64,000 nt of DNA from Populus alba (GCF_005239225.2 NC_133301.1:4985157-5049156); one strand, 5' to 3'. Counted from the stretch's first letter, positions 33,940-47,035 are shown. Made by a program: numbers and translations. The notes: generated by a model not told the origin, from the letters alone.

Positions 33940-34735
33940 TTCGTGCGTATGTATGTCAGAACTGGTAGATTAGTGCAGTGGTAGTAGTAAATTAAGTCTC
34001 CTGATCAGCTATGATAGGTTTGGCTTCCTTTCTCACTGTCGTTTCCACTCGTCGTGTCCCGTTATGAACTTAGGTGTCATGTAATGAAAGCTAGTTTATA
34101 ACACTTGTTATTTGGAAGTGAAGTATCAGCAAATGTACAAGTATTGTTCTTATATATGTGGTATGGTTTAAGGAAAACAAGAAGGAAAATTATTAAAATT
34201 GCATCCAAAGAGCATTGCTAATCTTTTAAAAAAAATTGTAAAAAAAAAAAATTCAAGCATATGGTTGGGACTTGAAACTTTCATTTTAAAAGATCATCAT
34301 CATAAGAGCACGCAGAAACTTAGACAGCAGAGAACAAGAGATCAACAAATACTCTTGTTGGAATAGAACTGGCGGCAAAAAAATTAAGATAATTTTTATT
34401 TAAATATTAATACAGAAATATATTAGAAATATCCATAAATATATTAGAAATATCAAAGTTAACACTGATTAATCTATTAAATTTATTATTTATATTATAT
34501 GATTGAAATAACCTTTTAAAAAAATTTAAATAGATTATGAAACATAATTTTCAATCAACTCAGTATTATAATATGAAATTAAAAAAAAAACAAAAAAAAA
34601 CAAGAAATAACTCGATTCAAGGATTAAACCATCAAATCAATGGCCCTAAGATAATCTCATATAAAGCAAACCGAAAAAAAAATTATGAAGCTCAATTTTA
34701 AGTCAATCAAATATTAAAAGATAAAATTTTAAAAA
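33940..34735. other. 3' flank of extensin, then AT-rich non-coding
   Basis: The 3' UTR probably runs to about 34150 (AATGAAAG at 34083 is a possible poly(A) signal variant). Nothing coding follows. Confidence 0.4.
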
Positions 34736-34737
34736 AA

Positions 34738-34965
34738 TATAAATAAAAATAAATAAATAAATAAAACCTGAGTTAATATGTTAAATCTGCAACCTAAATC
34801 ATAAGACCAGAATAAAAAAATCAAATATCAAATGATGAAAATTAAAAAAATAATAATAAATAAATAAATAAAACTCGAGTTAATTTGTCAAACCTGCAAC
34901 TTAGATCATAAGACTAAAATAAAAAAATCAAAAGTCAAATGATGAAAATTAAAAAAAAAAAAAAA
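34738..34965. repeat. AT-rich tandem repeat, about 104-bp unit, 2 copies
   Basis: Units share AATAAATAAATAAAAC, then GAGTTAAT, then TCATAAGAC, then AATGATGAAAATT, at about 34750 and 34857. A further diverged half copy may precede them (about 34690-34740). Confidence 0.65.
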
Positions 34966-35399
34966 AAAAACCTTGAGTTGAAAGTCTATATTAAAGGATG
35001 GAATTGAAAAAAATAAAAAAACTAAATATTAAAAAATAAGAAATAAGAAAAAAAAATATAAAATATTATTCAAATTATCAATGAGTGATTTGTGAGTAGA
35101 GGAAATGTAAATTCTCCTTCTCATTTATTTGTTTTTGTTAATTAATAATGTACTTACAGTTACAATTACAGTGAAAAGAATATTTATTTCACTCTTACCT
35201 AGACATAGATGTTCCTGCATCTAGCCCTTGTTTTTTTTTTAATCAAGATTATTTATTTTGGTCACTCAATTTATTTTTTTACTTTTACTTTTTATGTTAA
35301 ATGCTCACAAATTTTAAGCCAAATAATTATTTTTACTCGTGAATTCCATTATATTTGCAATGTAAAAAATACCTCAAATTATATTTGCAATGTAAAAAA

Positions 35400-36400
35400 T
35401 ACCTCAACATTATATTGATGCTCAATTTTATAAAATAAGATTTCATTTTATTAATTTTTAAAAAATCACATGATCAAAAATTAATAAGGAACCAGATAAA
35501 TAAAAAAATCAGAGTCCTTTTTCTTTCTTACTATCTATGGATGCAAAAAACTATTGTTTGGTCCCAATCATTATCCCCTTCTTTTGTGAGTTTAATGATT
35601 CAATATTAAATTTTATTTATTTAATGTTTCAATCCTTAAAATTTAAGGAAAAAAAAAAAGAGAGACACTATAAAATACAAAAATATAAGAGAAAATGATC
35701 AGTTTGCCATAATTCAACCACTAAAAAGACTAATTTTAATGTCAATGGGTTTTTCTTAACAAAAAAAGCTGCATTAAGTTTTTTTTTTTTTTTTTTATCA
35801 TTTATGTATAACAAAAAAGCATATTGGGGCTCAAAAACATTTTTAGATTAAAAAATATTGAAATGGGTTTTATTTTTTGTTCTAAAAACTCAGACCCCGA
35901 CTTTTATGACCATTAGAGATGGTCTCTGGTGGCTGCAAAGTCAACCACCATATGGCATATCATCTGTCAAAGCAACTAACGTGTCATCTACTTGTTTTTT
36001 TTAAAAAAAAAATGAGTGAAAAACATATTATTTATATATTAAAAAACAAATAAATAAACATGTATGTGGGCCTATCTTTCAAGGCCCATGCACATCGTAT
36101 ACATACCTGTTTTTCTAGGGCTAGGCACAAGAGGACTAAAAGGCCAAGCCCACTCGTAAATTGGTCTTTTTTATAGGTATCCCATTTTTTTACAAAAATA
36201 ATCTCTTTACATCAATTTATTAAAATAATATTTAAGCTATTATCCAATTATTCAATTGCTTAAAAAAAATATTAGGTTTTTTTTATGATAATATTATCAA
36301 TTGCTTTATGAATAATTATATATTAGCCTAATATGTGGATTTTTAAAAATAATTTGCTCATTAATATATAATGAAAATAAAATATCTTTTTTTTATTATT
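35400..36400 (+). repeat. Dispersed repeat R1, copy 1
   Basis: Aligns by eye in the same orientation with 45765-46810. Shared blocks: CCTTAAAATTTAAGG-like sequence, AACCACTAAAAAGACTAATTTTAATGTCAATGG, the CATATGGCATATC/GTGGCATG region, and GATGATATTATCAATTG then TTTATGAATAATTATRTATTA. No coding capacity and no terminal signature found, so the class is unknown. Confidence 0.65.
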
Positions 36401-36934
36401 ATTGTAATGTATATATATTTTTTAAAAAATAATAAGGATCAAAGTTAAAAGCTCAATAAATAAGAGAAAAACTATAAAATTTTGAATGTTCAATGTGAAT
36501 TTCAATAAGAGAAGAGAGAAAAGAAAGAGAGAAAAAACACCTTCAACAACGACAAATCATCCACCTGTCACTGCCACATGCTGCCACAATAGAAAGAAGA
36601 CTTTGTAACAGTTCTAATGACATGGTAAAAGGATATTTTTGGCCTTTAAAAAACACCCCACACTTGTTTTGAAGGCCACAAACGGCTTACAAATCACTAC
36701 GTTTAGTTTTTTTTTAATTATATTTTATATTTATTAAAATATTAAGTTACCTCACAATTATTTTGATTATAACCAAAGCAACTAAGTTGAAAATATAAAA
36801 AAGTTGATTTGTTCTCAGAATATTTAGTTATAATTAATAAAATTTATAAAACAATCACACTACCCCTTATGACTAACTAGTTGAATAATTTTTGACATGT
36901 ATAACAAAGCTATCATTATAATATTCTAGTAAGC

Positions 36935-37120
36935 AGCAGCAACTAAATTTGAATTTTATTTTATTTTTTTTGCTAAAATTGAGTGTGGTTTGTACTTTTT
37001 AGATCGTTTTAATGTGTTGATGTTAAAAATGATTTTGAAAAAAATAAAAAAACATCATTGGCATGCATTTCGGCACGAAAAATTATTTAAAAAACAATTA
37101 TTACCACACTGCCAAACACG
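36935..37120 (-). mobile_element. MITE M1, copy 1
   Basis: About 185 bp. It is the reverse complement of most of 58107-58289 (shared ACCACACTGCCAAACACG end, ATGCATTTCGGCACGAAA, GAGTGTGGTTTGTAC...TTTTTAGATCGTTTT). The end CGTGTTTGGCA is of the hAT-MITE type. Confidence 0.65.
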
Positions 37121-37239
37121 TGCCATCATTGCTCTTCTGACCTTACCTACTAGTCACTGCCATAATAACCTCTTGTCTCCTAAACCCACAGAACCCTGAC
37201 CCTGAACACATCAATCCAACCCTTCTAAACCAATTCTCC

Positions 37240-38610
37240 CCATACTAGACTCCAACTTTGTCATTGAAGTCAGGATGAAAAACAACCGCCTAATCCTTAC
37301 AAAGCCCTACCCAAACAACTACTTTCATAATAACCAATGCTATGTAGCCATCATTGACCTTCTCCTCTCTCACTCACACTTTACCATTGCCAAAGATCTT
37401 ATAATTATTTAGCTTATCAGAGCTTATATGGGTACAATGGGGATATTAAAAGTGCAATCTTTTGGTGAAAGAGATACAAGTTTAGTGCTTGTTTTTTATT
37501 GGAATGCTATTTGGGTGCGAGAGTGAAAGCCATTCAGTTTAATTTAGCAAAGACATTTTTTGATCAAATTGTGAATGATGCTTTTGTAAAGCCTGATGCT
37601 TTAACGTATACATCAATGATTAGAGGGTTTTTCAAAGTGGGTATGATTGAGAATTCTAGGAAAATGTTTGATGAAATGATTTGTGAGCCTAATTTCACTA
37701 CTTATATACCTCGATTAATGGCTATTGTAAGAAAGGTTGTATGGAAAATGCAAGGATATTTTTGGGTAGAATGATGGAGAGCAAGGACTGTTTGCCGGAT
37801 ACGGTTGCTTTGATTGATGGTTGCTGTAAGAAAGGGGGATTCAATAAGGCAACGAAGTGGGATGGATGTGTAGGTTCGGGGTTGCAAGCTGCGTTTATGG
37901 ACCTATAATGCTATTATTTATGGTTTGTGTTTGAGATCAAATGTTAGATGAGGCCAGGAAGTAGGTGATGAAGATGAGTTTGAATAGGGTGAAAGAAAAT
38001 GTTGCTAATCATTTGAGTATTTTGAACGGCCTTTCAATTATAGAGAAGTCAGAGGAAGCTTTTTGAATATTTCAACTAGATGATTAGAAAAGAAATTAAA
38101 CTTGATGCAAAAGAGCCTGGGGTTGTGATTTGCAAGATTAGGGAACCTGATAAAGCAATTCCCTTTTGAAGCAAATGAAGGCTAAGGGCATTAATTAGTC
38201 GGGATGTTGGAATTTTCAATGTTTTGCCTAGGATTCTAGTGCAAATTAGGTAGCTTGATAAAGTAGTGTTTCTTCTTAAACAGGTGAAGAACACGGGTTG
38301 CCTTCCAAATTTTATGTAATATAGCACGGCGATATATATGCTGTCTTTGTAGGTCCCAAGGTAGGTTTATACATAGATGACATGTTCCAAGATGGTTTTG
38401 AAATGGACGCAACCATGTGCAGTTGCTGAGTTAGTGGTTGCTGTGAAGATGGCGACAAGGAAATGGCAATGCTAGTTTTCTATGAGTCAATTAACAGGAA
38501 TTATGTCATTAATGTGCAGAACTTTCCGGTGTTCGTCAAAATGATGTGTGAAAAGAGAAAAGTGTTTTAGGCTGAGCAAATTTTCGAGGAGATGTGTGGA
38601 AGATGCTCAT
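37240..38610 (+). pseudogene. PPR protein pseudogene
   Basis: Pieces in several frames read like plant pentatricopeptide repeats, each about 35 residues: CYVAIIDLLLSHSHFTIAKD (about 37340); LAKTFFDQIVNDAFVKPDAL then TYTSMIRGFFKVGMIENSRK and MFDEMI (37530-37690); LDEARK...MKMSLNRVKENV then ANHLSILNGL (37940-38040); then the PDAILL/LPNFM-type helices near 38120-38320; ending IFEEMCGRC (about 38582). PPR proteins bind organelle RNA. Many stops and frameshifts, no intact start and no exon structure: a dead copy, possibly a retrocopy or gene-family relic. Confidence 0.75.
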
Positions 38611-38619
38611 TAGCTTATA

Positions 38620-39005
38620 TGTAGACAGTTACCAGAGGGTCCTAGATGATGAATTGCAGAAATAGTCAGGGTTAGGATGAGAGGAAACTGATCTGGCAAG
38701 TCACTGGACTTGTAAAAGGCAAAAATATGCCCTAATTGATATGGGAGAGGAGAAATCCCCCCGGGCTGCTGGATCGAATTGGAGTTTTTGCTTATTTTTT
38801 TAACCTGAATTCTCAGGATACGTTCTGCTTTCAGTAGATTCAAGGGAGAACTAGTTGATAGCATTTGAAGCTATGCTGAGAGAAGAAGTTCTGTAATTAA
38901 TGTCCCAAACTTTGAGAATGAGCGATTCTCGTAGGAAGAAGGTTTTAGCAGTGACTTCTGTCATGTCCTGTGCTTATTAGTGTGCTCTGATCACTTGTAC
39001 GCACT
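38620..39005. other. Non-coding
   Basis: No gene seen. A short - strand ORF (38610-38864) has no supporting feature. Confidence 0.4.
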
Positions 39006-39009
39006 TGTA

Positions 39010-39325
39010 ACCAGTGTTTTTAAATCCGGTCTTGTGATCGACCACCTCAAGACCTCAATTACAGATTTTGATTAGGTGATCAAATTTTAATAGGGTTATC
39101 ATATTTTAATTGAATTATAAAATCTCATTATTTTATATATTAAAATAATGTTGTTTTAATAATAAATAATCAACAAGTTGCACTGGGTTTTTATCAAGTC
39201 AACCCATCAAGTTTTTAATTACACTTATTTTTTTATAATCCCTGTTCAGTTTCAGTCATGGATCAGCTTAGTCTTGGAACGACTTGTGGGACCCGGCCAG
39301 GCCAGGTTTTAAAGCTATTCTTGTG
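39010..39325. repeat. GC-richer dispersed repeat (CCGGGT family), short member
   Basis: Left end GTTTTTAAATCCGG and right end CCCGGCCAGGCCAGGTTTTAAAGC are roughly inverted. Related in style to 30966-31133 and 48146-49118. Confidence 0.5.
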
Positions 39326-39329
39326 CTGT

Positions 39330-42300
39330 GAATTACCGTAATAATTTACAGTTATTGATTTTTTTTATTACTTTTTTTAATTTAATTTTTATATGATGTG
39401 TTTATAGGAATTTAGAATTGATAATGTTTTTTTTATTTTTTTATATAATTATTGCAGTATCAAAATAATATCACAATATCGGGTTGATATTAAAAAAATA
39501 TCACAGCATCGCAGTATGGTCTATCTTTTAAAAAAATCGTTAAATGAAAAATGATTTTAAGAAAAACTAGGATTTAAAACATTGTAGAGTCAATAACTCG
39601 ATTTGCGAGTTTGACAAGGTAACCCTAGTTACTTCGATTCGCGAGTTTTAGTGGGGCATGTTTTTTTTCTAGTTGAACTCGATTATGTGATCATCTATTT
39701 TTAGTTTTTTCATATAGTTAAAAAAAATAGTTTTGGAAAAAAAACATATTAGTAAATTTTAGAAAGTCAATATGCTTGCTAACGGGTATGGTGAGTTTAA
39801 CTTTTCTTCTTCTTCTTTTTTAAATTTAATTTTTTTCAATTTCATCTTTTGATATTGGGTTGATTGAGAATTGAGTTTTATAATTTTTTATTTTTTATTT
39901 TTTATGAGGTTATCATAATCATAAAAAAAAGTCTCGGTATTAGTTTGATGTTCGATTTTACGTCATCTATTTTTGCTATCATATAGTAGAAAAAAAAGTT
40001 ATTAATCCCAATAAAATCCATTATCTGGTTTATGGATTTGACGTGTTGACCCATGTTACCCTATTCATGGGTTTACCCATCAAACTTGATATTTGTTTTT
40101 TTAATTTTTGGTCCTTCAATTTTTCTAATTGTTTTTTTTTTTATTTCACTCTTCTTCGATATTAGATTGGTTGGGAAATGAAATTTATGGTTTATTTTTT
40201 TTTATATTTTTATAGGGATATTACAATCTCAAATAAATATCTTTTTTAAGGTTGGTGCTTGATTTTGTGAGCATCTAATGTTATCATAAAATTAAATAAA
40301 AATAATTTACAAAAATAACAAAGTTAAATCTATTGAAGTGCATGACCCAGGTCACAAGGTGACCAAGGTCGATCTAATTTGGCATCGTCTCAATATCAAA
40401 AAAAAAATATCATCTTAATTTTTTTTTAAGTTATGTCATATTTTTACCGATTATTCAATTATATTTGGACCTATTAAATTGAATTATTCACTTTGGATTA
40501 GCCCTCACATGGTTTAATTTGAAAATCGAGTTAGGCAAGGAGTCGAGTTGACAGGTTTTAAGATCGAATAGCTTCATTGGATTTAATAATACTACCAAAA
40601 CAATCTTCATACTCTTAACATGTATAATATATAATATATTATATGGAGGATTACATCTTCCCAACTATTCATATCTACACTCCACTAGATAACTAGACAG
40701 GGAATTTATACTTGCCTTTGTTGCTAATAAGTAAATTTTGGTAAAATCATGATTTCAAGGTCCGTTTTATCTATAATATGAATAGTACTCCAATTAGCTC
40801 TCATTTTCCCTCAATTAGACCAAACAAAACTTTAGTTAAGGTGAAACTGGATATCAAGATATCAATTCATAATCTCACTCGTACCACCAAAGTGTTGGAA
40901 GCCTAGAACAACTTAGTGGCCAAACCCTAGTTCTCTCTAAAGGTATGTATCATTCTAATCGATCTCTAATCTCTCCTTTTTTTATAATTCTTTTTGCTCT
41001 TCTTTTTTGGTCCCGTAAAAAAATGATTGCAAAAGATTTTTCTTCTCTATTATTCTTCTTCTCCATCATCATCAACAAAGCCTTATTAGATATTATTTTG
41101 ATTTGATCTTATTTTTTTTTATGTATTAAATTTTGCTTAATTACAATTTTTCTTGCTCGAATAGAAGAAATTTTAGGTTTCTTTTTTCTTTTAATTAGTG
41201 ATATTGCTTAATATATTATTTAATTAGTTTATTTTTTTTCTAGTTAGATATTGCGGTTCTCATTATTGCTTAATTGAAGAAACCTATAGTCATAGCCAAA
41301 GTGAATGTTGATAAGTATACCCGTTTTGCTAAAAACATGAAGTCAAATATGTATTATCTATTGTTTTTTTTTTTATTAATTTTTCCTTGGATTTTGTATT
41401 TTTATGATAGTGGGTACATTTAGATAATGAGGTTATGTTGTAGATTTCGGTATATAATCATGATTGGTTATATAGGAACTAAATCTTTTCCTTTAATTTT
41501 TCCTTTAAAACTTCTTCTTGGATTGTTTGGTTAGATAGGAATAAAATCTTTGTTTCTGGTTATTCTTAATTCATATCAGAACATGTCATTATTGCTTAGG
41601 ATTTAGGACCTCAAAAACCAAACTATTACGTATATTTTTATGTTCAAAAGAGAGATTGATCAGTCCTTTTTTATTCTTAACCTAACAATCTGAGTTGATA
41701 AGTTTGATGTTATTCATTGATTGTCAAGTTCTTGCCATTGATTTTAAGTTCTTTATGATTTTATGATTACGATTCGAGTTTATATTGTATTTTTCATGTT
41801 GTGTCAAAAACGTATTTTATTTTTCTCATTGAGACAATGTTAATGTTTCATTTTTAAAAAATATCAAAATACAAAAAAAATCAAAAAATAATAAATATTG
41901 GGACAAGGAGACCAAAAATGCAAAGAAAAAAAATGAGAGACCAAAGTGGTTTTGGTTTGCTTGATCACTAAGTTTGCTTAGTGACAAAGCAATTGGAAAG
42001 GAAAAACCAAATTTTTTTTTTTTATCTATAAGTAATGAAGAAATCTCACATAAAAGAAGAGGCATTAAACAAAACAAAAAGGAGTCAGGGCATTTACCAC
42101 ACAGAAAAAAACCTCTTGCAAAATCTATGTATTCCACACTTCCCTAAAAATTCCAAGAAAAAAACCAAACATAAAGAAACATGATTCTCTCTCCCAAAGA
42201 CTTAGAAAAACCCATCACCTCCCACATTAAAAAAAAAAGAGCTCCTCCTTCAACTGGAACATCACCATTAAAATAGTAGCTCACCATTTTCATCACCGCA

Positions 42301-42430
42301 ACATGTATCCAACTAGTTGATTCTTCCCAAACCATCCATTTACACACAAAAAATATAAATTAACTCTCTAAAAAATAAATCATCAGTTCATCCATCCTCA
42401 ATATTTCTCTATAGCATCTCCCTCTCACTA
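39330..42430. other. AT-rich repeat-filled region, no gene
   Basis: Contains diverged copies of the R2 phrase (TTGATATTGGGTTGATTGAGAATTGAG-like; about 39845 and 40155, see 44560-45345). Around 40900-40945 a phrase resembling a plant 5' leader (AAACCCTAGTTCTCTC) is followed by a donor-like AGGTATGT, but no coding exon follows. The ORFs 41826-42347 on the - strand are low complexity. Confidence 0.4.
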
Positions 42431-42845
42431 CCAAATGAAACTATGAATAGGTCTTCCCAAAACCAAAATTCATTCATTGTCTCAACTCTTTATCTCTCCC
42501 TAACTTTGTTTAACTATAAAAAACAAGCACAAAAACCTCATTCTCTTCTCTATTTACACTATGTGTATAAGCCTCTCATAAAAGCCAAAAACATTATTAC
42601 TCAATCTCAATACGAAACTTGCAAGATTACCCATTCCAAATGAAACTATGAATAGGTTTTTCCAAAACCAAAATTTATTCATTGTCTCAGCTCTTTATCT
42701 CTCCCTAACTTTGTTTAACTATAAAAACCAAGCACAAAAACCTCATTCTCTTCTCTATTTACACTATGTGTATTAGCCTCTCATAAAAGCCAAAAACAAT
42801 ATTACTCAATCTCTATAAAAAACTTACAAGATTACCCATTCCAAA
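42431..42845. repeat. Tandem duplication, 205-bp unit, 2 copies
   Basis: CCAAATGAAACTATGAATAG starts at 42431 and again at 42636. The copies are nearly identical across the whole unit (phrases TATCTCTCCCTAACTTTG, ACTATGTGTATA/TAGCCTCTC). The few differences imply a recent duplication. Confidence 0.9.
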
Positions 42846-42849
42846 ACTG

Positions 42850-44200
42850 AACTTCGATGAAGAAACATGAAAGATGAGGAATGTGCCTTAAAATTCCTTT
42901 CTAATTAAGTAAGCAAACAACCTGAACTTATAAATGGCATTCTTAAAATGTAAAAGATTAAAAAAAAGAATTGGGACATCATGAACAAAACTACATCGAG
43001 TAAATTTCTGGTTTTAATATTAAAAAAAAGTCATTTAAGACTTGGATAGTCCAACTTTGAGTTGATACTTCTTTCTCAACCATTACCTTGTCAATTCTCA
43101 ACCAAAAACACAGAAAAGCTACATCTTTGTATTGAAAGATATGTCTTGGGTTATGATCAAATAAAAACTTTCAAAATCATATATTTTGATTTCTTTACAA
43201 CAAAAAGACTAAAATGCATACGATCTTTGAAATTTACGAATTGATTTCAAAACAAAAAAATAATTTTTAAGCAAAAAGGTCATTAACCGAGTCTGTAAAA
43301 GTTCTTAACACTTCTTATAAGTAGTCCTTAAGAAATTGAGCAGCCAAAGGACAATACAGTGACCCTTATAAGGGATAACAGATAATATCCAAATCAACTG
43401 GGGGGCAAATAAGCCCATTGTGATAACAATAATCAAATGATAATTAAAAAAAAAAATCCATCCAAGCTATGAATAATATTTGACAATGACAAGTGCCTCT
43501 AGATGATAAGAAGAAGAATGCGAACAACTAGATCAACTAAGGGAAATATTGCTAAAAAACAATCTATGATTTGATGAACTCTAATAGTGATTAAGAGTAA
43601 TGCTTCACTTGGGGGGCATCTTCATGACTAAAAAATTTGTTTTATCTTTTGAAAGATAGTTATGATACCTAAAAACATATTATCATATGAGTGTATTTTG
43701 ATAAATGCTGAAACGATACACACAGCCAAGTTAGTTAGGGAGTAATTTGAAACTAACTTTGACAAATGATTTTTGAATAAATTTCTTTATAAAGTGAGAG
43801 TGGTGAAGCATCGCTTCATCACCACAATAATTATTAAATAGGAATTTATGTAAGACTACCATAATCAGGGAGCATTGTCTGACCAAGAGGCAATGCTATG
43901 ACTAAAAACTTGTCATCTCCTAAGGAATAATTAACTAAGCAGAGATTTAGTTATTTCTTAAAGAACCAGGCTAGGCAGCAACGAGGTAATCAAACAAATT
44001 AGTCACACAAACAAAAACTTGAATGGGTTGAAGAGTCAAATGACCAAGATAACTCATTTTAGAAATTACAAACTTCATCCATCAAGCATGGAAAAGAAAA
44101 AAGGAGCCTATATTTCTAGCTATATAAGGATGCATGTATGAAATTTGATCCCAAATCATTGCATAATATTTTTGCATAAATTTTCTAGGAAACATTATTA
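42850..44200. other. Non-coding, G-run motifs
   Basis: Two G6CA runs (AACTGGGGGGCAA at about 43398 and CTTGGGGGGCATC at about 43610) resemble polypurine tracts and 3' ends of Tat-like Gypsy elements. No LTR pair could be fixed. No gene. Confidence 0.3.
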
Positions 44201-44515
44201 GGAACTCCAACCTTGCCATAAAAAAGGACGGGTGTTAACTCTACAATCAGGAACACCAAGACATTTAACCCTATCATCAGGAATCTCAAATTCAACCATG
44301 TCATTAGGAAATCTCCATTTTTAACATTGTTATCTGGAATTCTTAATTTCAACACTTCAATTACCTTTCCATCAAGAAAAATAGGTTTCAACCCTCCAAT
44401 CAGGAAGCACCAAGAAATTTAACCATATAATTAGGAATCTCAAATTAAAATTTGTCGTTAGGAATCTCCATTCGGAACCTATCATCAGAAATTCTTCATT
44501 TCATCCCTATCATCA
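44200..44515. repeat. Diverged tandem repeat, period about 151 bp
   Basis: AATCAGGAA.CACCAAGA.ATTTAACC, then TTAGGAATCTC, then CATCAG.AATTCTTNATTTCA, at 44247 and 44398. A shorter motif, TCAGGAAT, recurs inside each unit. Confidence 0.65.
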
Positions 44516-44559
44516 AGAAGTCCAGCCCTTTCTTTGGTCCTTTTTTATTTTTTTTCTAA

Positions 44560-45345
44560 TATTATCCTTCAACATTTGGTTAGTTGAGCATTGAGCTTTA
44601 TAATTTTTTTTAATCCTTTTTATTAGGTTACCATAGTTTTATGACTAGTGTCACGGGTTTGGTATGTTAACTCGGGTTGACTTGAGTCTATTTAAAAAAA
44701 AAAAAAACTCACTCTTTAACATTAAGTTTATTTGGAAATTGAGATTCAATTTTTTTAATTTACTTTTTACAAGGATATTTTGGTTTCACGACTTAGGTTG
44801 TGGGTTTAATAGGCTAACTAAAGTTGCCTTAGTTTTTTTTGTCCTTTTTAAAATTGATTTTTTTTTTAATTTCATCTTTCAATATTAGGTGCGTTATGAA
44901 CTAAGCTTCAATTTCTTTTCATTTTGTTTTCTATTGAGTAATTTCTTTCTCATTAGGTTATGTATTTGGTGATTTAACTCAATTGACTTAGTTTGTTTTT
45001 TCATCCTTTTTTTCAAAATTATTTTTTTATTTATTAATGTTCTCTCAATTTCATCCTTAAAAGTTGAGTGGATTGGAAATTAGCTTTTATAATTTTTTTT
45101 TTATGGGGTTATCATGTTCTTTATGACTTAGATTATTGGTTTGATAGGTTTATCTAAGCTGACTCAAGTTATTTTTTTTTTTTTTAGTTGAATATGGTTT
45201 TATTATATTATATTCACCCTTTAATATTGAGTTTATTAGGAATTGGGATTTGTAATTTTTTTTGTTTTGCTTTTCAAGGGTTGTTACGATTTGCTGATCC
45301 AAGTCATAGATTTTGCAGGTTAACTATGGTTGATCTAGGTCGATC
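44560..45345. repeat. R2 array: about five diverged units of 130-170 bp
   Basis: Units start near 44565, 44712, 44870, 45048 and 45215. Each has a CTTTAATATTGAGTT-like head, GGAAATTGAGATT, a T-rich run, GGTTATCATG, a GACTTAGGTTGTGGGTTTG-like block and CTAACTCGGGTTGACTTGAGT at its end. Copies are strongly diverged, so this is an old array. Confidence 0.6.
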
Positions 45346-45764
45346 CAATATGTTGCTATATAAATATTCTTTTAAAAAAAAGGATTTGTTGTTCATTATT
45401 TAAATAAAAATGTATCATCTAATATGCAATATTGTGTTTGTTTATGATTAGTTTTTTTTCTTACTAAACAACACGTTAGCAATTACTTTATAATTTTGTT
45501 ATGTTTTTAAAAAATTGATCTGACCTGTGGCAAAACATGAGCAAAATATTTAGCAAGAAATGCTAAAAGAAGAATGTAAAAGATTGTTCATTTTACTTTG
45601 GTGAGTTTCCTAAGTTAGCAACTCTTTTTTAATCATTGAAAAATTATTCAATTTTAGTCATTACATTTTTTTTAATTGCATCCTTCCAAGTCATATTCAT
45701 ATGATTTTAGTTCTGACAATTAGGTTTGTTCCACGTGCTACATTGTATTCATGATGTCAGAAAA

Positions 45765-46810
45765 TGTTTCGGTATTAGATTAATGCTTGATTTTACAAAA
45801 TAAAATTTTATTTTACAATTAAAAAAACTAAAACAATAAAAACTAAATTTAACATGAAAACAAAAGAATAACCCTATTATCTTTTGACTGTTTATGGCAT
45901 GAAAACTACCATTTGGTTCTTGAAGTTCTTACTTTGTCATTTAGTCCATGTTTTTTTTTTAAGAATTTTATATTTCAATCCTAAACTTTATTTATTTTAC
46001 GTTTCAATTTTTAAAATTTAAAAGGAGAAAAAGTCAACAAAAAATCATAAGAGAGAGAAAAAGAATTCAGTCAACCATATTCTAGCTATTAAAAAGGCCT
46101 ATCTTTATGTTAATGGATTTGTCTTGGAGAAAAGAGCTTAATGAAGGTTGTATTATCTTTTAAACATGTCGTAATAATTAGATTGAGACTTATAATAGTT
46201 TTTTTGATTTAAATGGATATTGACTTTTTAGAGTTGTTATAGGCTTTTTTAGGGTTTGAAATGAGTTTATTAATGTTTTTAATAGGTGTTTTGGGGTGTT
46301 TTAAGGTGAAAACAAGTTGAAATTGGATTTTTGATCTAAAAACTCAAATCTCAACTTTTCAACTATCAAAGATTGATGGAAAGTCAACCAGAAGATAATG
46401 ACTAATTTGCCCAAATAAGTGGCATGTTGTCTCATATATACAAAATAATTTGGGTGAATGATGTGTCATTGTTCATTAGAAAAAAATAAAAAAAAGATAG
46501 GTGTGTGGACATGGCCTTTCAAATCGACGAATGCCTGATTTGTTTTTCTTGGGCCATGCCACCTGATCTTTTTCTTAGATATCCTTAAATTATTTTTTTT
46601 CCTAATTTTTGAAAAAATATATATTTGAATCAATTTGTTAAAATGCTATTTCAACAATTTTCAAATTATGCATTGTTTTTAAGATCATTAGTCCTTTTTA
46701 TGATGATATTATCAATTGTTTTATGAATAATTATGTATTAACCTAATAAGTATATTATTCAAAATAATTTCCTCATTAATATTAATTGAGAATAATATAT
46801 ATATTTTTTA
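45765..46810 (+). repeat. Dispersed repeat R1, copy 2
   Basis: Direct-orientation partner of 35400-36400, about 10.3 kb away. Identity by eye is moderate (old copies). Confidence 0.65.
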
Positions 46811-46999
46811 TTTTTTATATAATATTTCTTAGATTTTTTATATTGGTCCATACAAATAATTAATTCATGATTGTTTTTATTTTCTATTTAAAACTTTCTT
46901 TCTCAATTATAATAATTTTTTACTTAAAAAATAAAATTTCTCATAAAAAGCATGTGTCTGTTGAAATAAAAAAATGCATGTATAAGAAAATTAGCTTTC

Positions 47000-47003
<4 letters not shown>

Positions 47004-47035
<32 letters not shown>
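47004..47035. repeat. AT microsatellite
   Basis: About 16 uninterrupted TA units. Confidence 0.95.

Noticed and set aside
41826..42347. Two - strand ORFs of 103 and 67 codons
   Set aside because: Phe/Leu-rich low-complexity translations with no conserved motif.
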